Below, piece by piece: positions 1-4,759 of a stretch of 10,390 nucleotides of DNA. The DNA is from an uncultured Nitrososphaera sp. Its GTDB lineage: Archaea > Thermoproteota > Nitrososphaeria > Nitrososphaerales > Nitrososphaeraceae. The stretch spans positions 1-10,390 of the forward strand of contig CAMLKF010000060.1 in assembly GCA_946480575.1 (NCBI GenBank), written 5' to 3'. The translations under genes and the position numbers were made by a program. Under the pieces are notes generated by a model that was not told the origin of the DNA, did not search any database, and saw only the letters and a program-made list of their open reading frames with translations. Each line of letters starts with the position of its first letter. Positions within the stretch are counted from its first letter, which is position 1.

Positions 1-1
1 G

Positions 2-301
2 GTTCGATTCAAATCTTCAGAGGATAGAGAAAATGGCATACAGATGTTTAACGAGTTTTTCAAAACTATAGAAAAAGACAACAAGGAACAAAAAATGACA
101 GGTCATATCATACTTGAAAGTTTGAGCGACCCTAAAGAGGCAATCGTCTTGACATTCTGGGAGACAAGGGAAGATATGGACAGATTTTATTCACAACAGA
201 ATAGCAGCTTGGCAAACCTTGTGAAAAGAGCAAAGCCTTTGTTTGAAAAAATGCCAGAGAGAACAGATTATGCTGTGTCAGGATTGTATACGCATACATG
301 A
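2..301 (+). CDS. ABM-fold (antibiotic biosynthesis monooxygenase-like) protein, 5' partial
   Basis: The reading frame is open from base 2 with no stop, so the gene almost certainly begins before the window; an internal ATG lies at 44 but the codons before it (VRFKSSEDRENGIQ) read like protein. The visible 99 residues look like the dimeric alpha-beta barrel of the ABM family: an amphipathic helix (FNEFFKTIEK), a strand (GHIILESLSDP), then AIVLTFWETREDMDRFY, where a strand carrying the family's 'W.s.ed...f' pattern leads into a helix, and a final helix with many lysines. Such small proteins act as heme- or quinone-modifying monooxygenases or as simple ligand-binding dimers; nothing here fixes a substrate. 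The gene stops 48 bases before the converging hydrolase remnant. Fold assignment is fairly secure; a catalytic role is inference. Confidence 0.7.
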   Translation, partial: VRFKSSEDRENGIQMFNEFFKTIEKDNKEQKMTGHIILESLSDPKEAIVLTFWETREDMDRFYSQQNSSLANLVKRAKPLFEKMPERTDYAVSGLYTHT

Positions 302-348
302 TTCTATGAGCGTTGCAAACTAGCAGTGGGACACAGACGACGAGATCC

Positions 349-813
349 TTATTTGGTCTCTGCGCCAGCCGTTGCCTGGCTGCTGATGTAACATCTTGTT
401 TTATTAGTTCGTGACCACTATCTTGCCATTGCAAAGTCACGTCAGCTCCAGCTTGCCTGAGCAGGTTAGAGAGGGTTTCAGCTTCATTTTTGTGGCAATA
501 GGATCTTCCAGCCCTGATGATATGAATACCAGCTTGCCAGACAAGTTGGGCAGAGCCTATCTGGAACAAGAGGAACCATAGCTCGGAGAAGAAGAGTATG
601 ACACCGGACAATGTCTTAGGGCGAAGCAGGAGAATGCTTGTAGCAATATTGGCACCATTTGAGTAACCAACCGCCATGACATTTCTTGCATCAAACCATG
701 GCTGCAGAGGCCTTTTCAACAAAATCTGCTAGCTCATTGGTGCGAAATTTAAGATCCTCTATGTCAAAGACCCTTTCTGCTAGCCTGCGGAAAAAGCGCG
801 GAATCATGCCAAA
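349..813 (-). pseudogene. Truncated, frame-broken alpha/beta hydrolase (phospholipase/carboxylesterase family)
   Basis: Read on the minus strand in successive frames this gives a recognisable serine hydrolase of the YpfH/MhqD-like carboxylesterase family. In order: MIPRFFRRLAERVFDIEDLK and FRTNELADFVEKASAAM (about 807-700), then DARNVMAVGYSNGANIATS with the nucleophile serine, then RAMVPLVPD, then ALPNLSGKLVFISSGLEDPI with the acid, then NEAETLSNLLRQAGADV and SGHELIKQDV with the catalytic histidine. The whole triad therefore survives, but in four frames. Breaks lie near 690, 595, 570 and 505; the one near 505 is in a run of five A where six would restore the frame. The N-terminal ~75 residues with the oxyanion HGTGG motif are absent, and their place is taken by the promoter of the plastocyanin gene. 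The truncation favours a true pseudogene over sequencing error alone. Confidence 0.75.
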
Positions 814-868
814 TCCCTTTCCAAACTTTTCTATTGAAAAGTAATGTATGTTTCTTCTTCATCTAATG

Positions 869-879
869 ATAATATATTA
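869..879 (+). promoter_or_regulatory. TATA box of the plastocyanin-like gene
   Basis: ATAATATATTA-type archaeal box A about 60 bases upstream of the ATG at 933. It would start a transcript near 900 with a leader of about 30 bases. A second AT-rich run (924-932) is too close to the ATG to serve. Confidence 0.5.
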
Positions 880-932
880 GACTCGGCTTGACTTATTAGC
901 CTCTCAACCTTTCTAGACTGACTGAAAAATAT

Positions 933-1694
933 ATGACAAGCACAACAAAAGGTAGTAGCAAGAAAAACTTGGCTTTGGTTGGGGCTGCTGTTGCTGTAGG
1001 GTTCCTGCTCACAGTTGCAGGAATGCCTTCTCTTAGCAGCGCTCAAACCCAAGAACAAGGACAAGAGCAACAGCAACAAACAGAAAGCGCAACAGCTGCT
1101 GCTCAAAACGGTACAACAACAACAGCAACTACAGTTGATGCAGGTGGCGGAGGGCCTGAATCTGTGGTTACTTGGTTTACCCCACAAAATGTGACTATAA
1201 ATGCGGGTGAAACAGTCGTCTGGACAAATCCAACGGTGGTAGGTGAGCCTCATACTGTTACCTTTATCAGAGAACAGGGTTATTTTGCCAACTTCCAATC
1301 ACCCTTTCTGATTCCTAATGGCACAGAACTAACCCCAGCAAATCCTGAAGAGAAGAATACAGAACCACTTATAATTCCAGGTCAGCCGCCGAATGGTGAT
1401 GGCACCCCTGCTGCTGCTAGCAATGATATCATAGTTGCCGCCAATGCCAGGTCTACAAACCCAGTTGTCATAGATGTTCAGCAGAACAACGTGACATACC
1501 TGCCGCTAAATGCTAATTATACCATGACTGGAGATGAACTGTATGTTAATTCAGGTTGGATGTGGCCAGCAGGTCAGGCGCCGCCAGGTGCACCACCAAT
1601 CAAATCATTCAGCGTCACGTTTGCAAACACAGGAACGTATGACTATATATGTTTAGTTCATCCCTGGATGACTGGTCAAGTAGTGGTGCAGTAA
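933..1694 (+). CDS. Secreted plastocyanin-like blue copper protein (cupredoxin)
   Basis: A 253-residue exported protein. Residues 1-38 form a signal peptide: charged TKGSSKK, hydrophobic LALVGAAVAVGFLLTVAG, then a likely cut after SLSSAQ. A low-complexity Gln/Thr/Ala linker (38-70) follows, which may space the domain from the membrane or cell wall. The cupredoxin domain covers about 77-253. The type-1 copper ligands are visible as H107 (GEPHTVTF) and C240, H243 and M246 (YICLVHPWM). Ammonia-oxidising thaumarchaea encode many such proteins, thought to replace cytochrome c as electron carriers. The spacing H107-C240 is 133 residues, far more than the 40-50 of classical plastocyanin, so an insert of roughly 85 residues (about 115-200) sits in the domain. 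Start chosen at the only ATG before the signal peptide. Family call is firm; the redox partner is unknown. Confidence 0.9.
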   Translation: MTSTTKGSSKKNLALVGAAVAVGFLLTVAGMPSLSSAQTQEQGQEQQQQTESATAAAQNGTTTTATTVDAGGGGPESVVTWFTPQNVTINAGETVVWTNPTVVGEPHTVTFIREQGYFANFQSPFLIPNGTELTPANPEEKNTEPLIIPGQPPNGDGTPAAASNDIIVAANARSTNPVVIDVQQNNVTYLPLNANYTMTGDELYVNSGWMWPAGQAPPGAPPIKSFSVTFANTGTYDYICLVHPWMTGQVVVQ

Positions 1695-1709
1695 AAAGTC
1701 TAAATTAAC

Positions 1710-1735
1710 TTCTTCTTTTTTTCTTTTTTCTTTTT
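1710..1735 (+). terminator. T-rich archaeal terminator
   Basis: Fifteen bases after the plastocyanin stop a pyrimidine tract with runs of seven, six and five T begins. Archaeal RNA polymerase stops at such tracts without a hairpin, and none is visible here. Confidence 0.6.
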
Positions 1736-2027
1736 GAGCCTATAATGAGGAGGTAGTAGCAGTCAGAGGGGATTATTGTTTTCTGGCGATGCACAATACA
1801 TATTTCCTCACCAGCCTGCCATAAATGATGTTAATACGCACTCGGAATAATTATCCAAAGTGATATTTGGAATTAATAATTGAGATTCTTGTTCTGCTGC
1901 TCGTGATATTCTGCTCTTGCTCCTTGATAAAATATATCTTTAGCACAGAGCGTCTGTCTGCAAGAAAAAAATAGGGAGGAAGTGGTTGTTTAGTGCGTAT
2001 ATACATGTGTGTCAGTATATACTATTC
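1736..2027. other. AT-rich intergenic stretch without a gene
   Basis: Between the plastocyanin terminator and the end of the small minus-strand gene I see no ORF with a sensible start, no tRNA-like fold and no clear repeat. The only signal is the run of seven A at 1965-1971, which on the minus strand is a T7 tract fitting as terminator for the gene ending at 2028. Confidence 0.4.
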
Positions 2028-2216
2028 CTACCTGACGCATCGTCCTTGACTAGCATTAACTGCTATGCTTCCACCACCTGGTGCATTAGGATTAATACAG
2101 CCACGTGCTTCTGCTTGTTGTAGTTGTAGGGGAATAGTAACTATTGTGACAGCTACCACTCCGAGCAATGCCAGTGCTGCTATTACAGCAATTACTGCTA
2201 TTGATGTATCGTTCAT
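2028..2216 (-). CDS. Small exported protein with two cysteines, unknown function
   Basis: 62 residues. Residues 5-31 are a strongly hydrophobic segment (Ile/Val/Ala/Leu) after a short polar start MNDTS; the following QLQQAEARG offers a possible signal-peptidase site after AEA. The remaining ~25 residues, GCINPNAPGGGSIAVNASQG then RCVR, are rich in Gly, Asn and Ala with cysteines at 40 and 60 that could form one disulfide, and an N-A-S glycosylation sequon. I do not recognise a named family; small secreted Cys-Asn-Pro peptides of this look recur in Nitrososphaera-type genomes as far as I recall, which is memory rather than a search. A well-placed TATA box upstream and a T7 tract downstream support a real, singly transcribed gene. 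It could be either a membrane-anchored or a released peptide. Confidence 0.6.
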   Translation of the reverse strand: MNDTSIAVIAVIAALALLGVVAVTIVTIPLQLQQAEARGCINPNAPGGGSIAVNASQGRCVR

Positions 2217-2244
2217 TTCTAAACCATTAGAAGAAGCTGTTCTT

Positions 2245-2253
2245 CTTTTTAAG
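2245..2253 (-). promoter_or_regulatory. TATA box for the small exported protein
   Basis: On the minus strand this reads CTTAAAAAG, centred about 33 bases before the ATG at 2216, so transcription would begin only a few bases ahead of the start codon, giving a nearly leaderless mRNA. Confidence 0.5.
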
Positions 2254-2375
2254 AGGTTTTGTTACTAGGCTCCAAAAAGAGACAAAAACCTATGGCGAAT
2301 TCTCGTTGTTTGATAATGAAGAATAATGCGAATGGTAATGGGAACATTACATACGGACAATGTGTCAAGAAGTAG

Positions 2376-2450
2376 TGGGCCGAGCCAGATTCGAACTGGC
2401 GACCCCCGCCATGTCAAGGCGGTATCTTAACCAGGCTAGACCACCGGCCC
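2376..2450 (-). tRNA. tRNA-Val (GAC)
   Basis: The minus strand folds as a complete cloverleaf: acceptor GGGCCGG with TCGGCCC, D stem GTCT/AGAT, anticodon stem CCGCC/GGCGG around loop TTGACAT (anticodon GAC, valine), five-base variable loop, T stem GCCAG/CTGGC with loop TTCGAAT. Discriminator A; CCA is not encoded and there is no intron. The gene faces left, so its 3' end borders the AT-rich part of the window. Confidence 0.95.
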
Positions 2451-2473
2451 TTTATTTCAGATTTTTGCTGCCC

Positions 2474-2481
2474 AAATATAT
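2474..2481. promoter_or_regulatory. TATA-like box between tRNA-Val and the next ORF
   Basis: AAATATAT sits 24-31 bases before the first base of tRNA-Val on the minus strand, the right spacing for archaeal transcription. It is nearly symmetrical and also lies about 25-30 bases before a GTG at 2504 on the plus strand, so it might serve both directions. Confidence 0.5.
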
Positions 2482-2503
2482 GTTATAGATTCGTCTTTTT
2501 GCC

Positions 2504-2781
2504 GTGAAAGAGCTCTCTCTCTACTAGCTTTGTTCACAAGTCAGATATACAACAATTTGGTACGACGTATACGACACTGAAGCCGTCTACTAACTCTGAC
2601 GTCTCCCGCCATTACGACGAAATGCTGCGACTGCTTAATGAGAGATCCTCGCAGAGAGTTGAAGGAGAATAATTCGATGCTCAAGGAGCATAACTCGGTG
2701 GTGGTCGTCGTCAGCAGCATCGACGACAACGACAGGGTGAGAAAGATCGGCGTCAGGCATTGGCAACCTGTGGTAGCATAA
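2504..2781 (+). pseudogene. Small coiled-coil-like ORF broken by two frame shifts, unknown function
   Basis: Three adjacent plus-strand frames join into one plausible protein of about 93 residues. It would start at GTG 2504 (KELSL), continue from 2523 as TSFVHKSDIQQFGTTYTTLK and KPSTNSDVSRHYDEMLRLLN in the next frame, and finish from about 2650 as RELKENNSMLKEHNSVVVVV and SSIDDNDRVRKIGVRHWQPV, stop at 2779-2781. Codons in the last two segments favour G or C in the third position, as in the methyltransferase and bluB genes, which argues for coding on this strand. The breaks fall in dinucleotide tracts: five CT at 2513-2522 and three AG at 2653-2658; one more unit in each would restore the frame. 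If the last piece is used alone it could start at ATG 2638 (47 residues). No family recognised. The minus-strand ORF over the same bases looks like a shadow. Confidence 0.35.
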
Positions 2782-2785
2782 AAGT
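2777..2785 (+). promoter_or_regulatory. TATA box of the methyltransferase-bluB unit
   Basis: CATAAAAGT lies about 38 bases before the TTG start at 2819, placing transcription start around 2805-2812 and giving a very short leader. It overlaps the stop of the preceding small ORF. Confidence 0.45.
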
Positions 2786-2818
2786 TAAGAGTCACCTTAG
2801 TCGCTTTTATTTTGATAT

Positions 2819-3883
2819 TTGGATAGCGAATCCTTTAAGATAATTCAGGGTGATGCTCTTCAAATAATCAAGCAACTTTCTGGCAAAAGCAGATTGTTCC
2901 GCGCAATCATTACTTCTCCACCATACTATGGTCACCGGCACTACGGATCCAACCCAAACGAGATAGGCAGGGAAAAGACCGTGGAAGAATACCTTGATTC
3001 GCTGGCCAAAGTATTTGTGGCGTGCCGCGATGTCCTGACTGCTGATGGCAGCCTGTGGATAGTGATAGGCGACACGAGGCGGCGGCATGAAAAGTTGCGC
3101 GTTCCTCACCGGCTTGCAGACAGGCTGGTCGGCGCAGGCTATGTCTTTCGGGACGACGTTGTCTGGTACAAGAAAAACAACGTGAGCAGCAGCTCGCGTG
3201 ACAACTTTGCACAGGCCTACGAATACATCCTGTTCTTTTCAAAGAGCCACCGGTCGCACGCAAACCTCGACGCGGTGAGGGTGCAAGGCAATGAGGCGGC
3301 AACTGGCAGAAACAAAGTTCCCCCGCCGCACATGATCCAGCACGAGCCGGCAAGCCCCGATAGGAGCGAAATAGCGCGCATTGCCGGCACAATCCACAGC
3401 GCGTCGCCCTCAACTCCGATTTCAGAGCTCCCGACAACGTCTGAGATAGCGAGGGCATACGGCTACGACCCAGAAAAGTTCTGCCCCACATGCTATCGGA
3501 AGTTCAAGAGGCATGCGACAAGGCGCAGGATAGGCGACCACAAGCACTACCCCATTTTTGCAGTGTGCAATCCCCGCGGCAAGAACCCGTCAAACGTGTG
3601 GGAAATTGCCACAAAGGCACACTATGGCAACGAGCACTTTGCGATATTCCCTGAGGAGTTGGTTGACATCATTGTCAGATTTGCTACTAAAAAGGACGAC
3701 TCGGTGCTCGACCCGTTTGCAGGCAGGGGCACCACAGGAATAGTTGCGGCTTCGCTTGGCCGCAAGTTTGTCGGCATCGATCTCTACAAAGAAAATGTGG
3801 AGAAGGCCGGCAGGAACATCGCCAAGGCAGACGACAGCGGCGCAAATCTAATAATGGGACTTGCACCCAATAGGCAGCATTGA
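2819..3883 (+). CDS. Solitary beta-class DNA methyltransferase (probable N4-cytosine)
   Basis: 354 residues. Motif IV, TSPPYYG, is at 32-38 and the SAM-binding motif I, DPFAGRGTTG, at 298-307; this order (catalytic before SAM-binding) defines the beta class, and SPPY rather than DPPY is typical of N4-cytosine enzymes. Other family marks are WIVIGDT (80-86), DDVVWYKKN (112-120), NPSNVWEI (256-263) and HFAIFPEELV (273-282). The stretch 150-250 is the variable target-recognition region and carries CPTC (222-225) plus C250, a possible metal site. The start is TTG at 2819, because a stop lies two codons upstream and no ATG precedes motif IV. No restriction endonuclease is visible beside it, so it is an orphan methyltransferase that may mark the genome for regulation or protect against an outside nuclease. 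Its end overlaps bluB by 4 bases. Confidence 0.9.
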   Translation: MDSESFKIIQGDALQIIKQLSGKSRLFRAIITSPPYYGHRHYGSNPNEIGREKTVEEYLDSLAKVFVACRDVLTADGSLWIVIGDTRRRHEKLRVPHRLADRLVGAGYVFRDDVVWYKKNNVSSSSRDNFAQAYEYILFFSKSHRSHANLDAVRVQGNEAATGRNKVPPPHMIQHEPASPDRSEIARIAGTIHSASPSTPISELPTTSEIARAYGYDPEKFCPTCYRKFKRHATRRRIGDHKHYPIFAVCNPRGKNPSNVWEIATKAHYGNEHFAIFPEELVDIIVRFATKKDDSVLDPFAGRGTTGIVAASLGRKFVGIDLYKENVEKAGRNIAKADDSGANLIMGLAPNRQH

Positions 3884-4629
3884 CAGTTGATGACGATTAC
3901 GCGCTGACAGATGCTGAAAAGGAGGGCCTATACAAGGCCATATTTTTAAGAAGAGATGTGCGTTCCCACTTTGTTGGCAGGGAAATTCCTGACAGCGTCT
4001 TGCTGCGCATCTTGAACGCCGCCCACCATGCTCCATCTGTCGGATTCTCGCAGCCTTGGAACTTTATCCTCATCAAGGACAAGCAGACACGGCAGAAGGT
4101 AAAGGAGTCGTTTGCGCGCGAGCGAGAGCGTTCCATCGCTATGCTCGATGGCAATAGGCAGAGGCAAAAGCAGTATGCTGAGCTCAAGCTTGAAGGGATA
4201 ATGGAGTCGGCTATCAACATTTGCGTCACCTATGACCCCACCCGCTTTGGTCCGTTTGTGCTTGGCAGGACGTCCATAGAGGAGACGGGCGTCTACAGCG
4301 TCGCCTGCGCCATCCAGAACCTCTGGCTTGCGGCAAGGGCAGAGGGCATCGGGGTTGGGTGGGTAAGCATCCTTGCAAATGAAGACCTTGAAAAAATTCT
4401 GGCCATACCGCCGCACATCAAGCCAATCGCGTATTTGTGCCTTGGCTACGTGAACGAGTTTGGAGACAGGCCGGACCTTGAGCGCGCTGGCTGGCTTCCG
4501 AGGATGAGGCTTGCGCAGGTAGTATGCTACGAGCGGTGGGACGCCTACCAGCCGCCAGAGCAGTGGTCCAGGTTTTGTAGCGCCGTCGGCAAAATAGACG
4601 CCAGGGAGGCACGTGAAGACAATATATAA
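3880..4629 (+). CDS. bluB: 5,6-dimethylbenzimidazole synthase (BluB)
   Basis: 249 residues with the signature of BluB, the oxygen-dependent flavin-destroying enzyme that cuts FMN to 5,6-dimethylbenzimidazole, the lower ligand of cobalamin. Visible marks: RRDVR (24-28), AAHHAPSVGFSQPWNFI (47-63), GPFVLGRTSIEETGVYSV (124-141), AIQNLWLAARAEGIGVGWVS (144-163) and PIAYLCLGYVNEF (182-194). The aspartate of RRDVR and the serine of GWVS match the positions I recall as essential in the Sinorhizobium enzyme. It belongs to the nitroreductase fold but this motif set separates it from ordinary nitroreductases and from iodotyrosine deiodinase. The start TTG at 3880 lies inside the TTGA overlap with the methyltransferase stop, pointing to coupled translation. 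Thaumarchaea are known cobalamin producers, so the role fits. No other cobalamin gene is in the window. The C-terminal ~45 residues are an ordinary family tail. Confidence 0.93.
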   Translation: MTVDDDYALTDAEKEGLYKAIFLRRDVRSHFVGREIPDSVLLRILNAAHHAPSVGFSQPWNFILIKDKQTRQKVKESFARERERSIAMLDGNRQRQKQYAELKLEGIMESAINICVTYDPTRFGPFVLGRTSIEETGVYSVACAIQNLWLAARAEGIGVGWVSILANEDLEKILAIPPHIKPIAYLCLGYVNEFGDRPDLERAGWLPRMRLAQVVCYERWDAYQPPEQWSRFCSAVGKIDAREAREDNI

Positions 4630-4632
4630 TAA
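4621..4632 (+). promoter_or_regulatory. TATA box over the bluB stop codon
   Basis: AATATATAATAA covers the last codons of bluB. Its spacing predicts transcription start near 4650, where an ATG happens to lie; it is the likely promoter for the HD-domain gene and separates that gene from the bluB unit. Confidence 0.55.
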
Positions 4633-4759
4633 TCAGGCGCCAATCGATAATGAAGATATCGGCAGCCAAATGCGTTGGAGATTTGAACCTGGCTACAGAG
4701 GACGGGAAAAACAAGATTGCTGTGCATACGGCAACAGCTTGTTGTTATTTTTTTTTAGC

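Noticed and set aside
1..20. GGTTCGATTC at the left edge resembles a tRNA T arm
   Set aside because: It is in frame with the ABM-fold coding sequence, and no pairing stem follows.
831..1298. Minus-strand ORF of 155 codons opposite the plastocyanin gene
   Set aside because: Most of it is the complement of a clear signal peptide and Gln/Thr linker. Its last 27 residues look coding-like but cover the plastocyanin promoter and connect to nothing.
2541..2795. Minus-strand ORF of 84 codons before the methyltransferase
   Set aside because: Low-complexity Thr/Leu/Ser product; third-position bias favours the plus-strand small ORF.
2910..3491. Minus-strand ORF of 193 codons opposite the DNA methyltransferase
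   Set aside because: Rich in Cys, Arg and Ser as expected from the antisense of a GC-rich gene; the plus strand carries unmistakable methyltransferase motifs.
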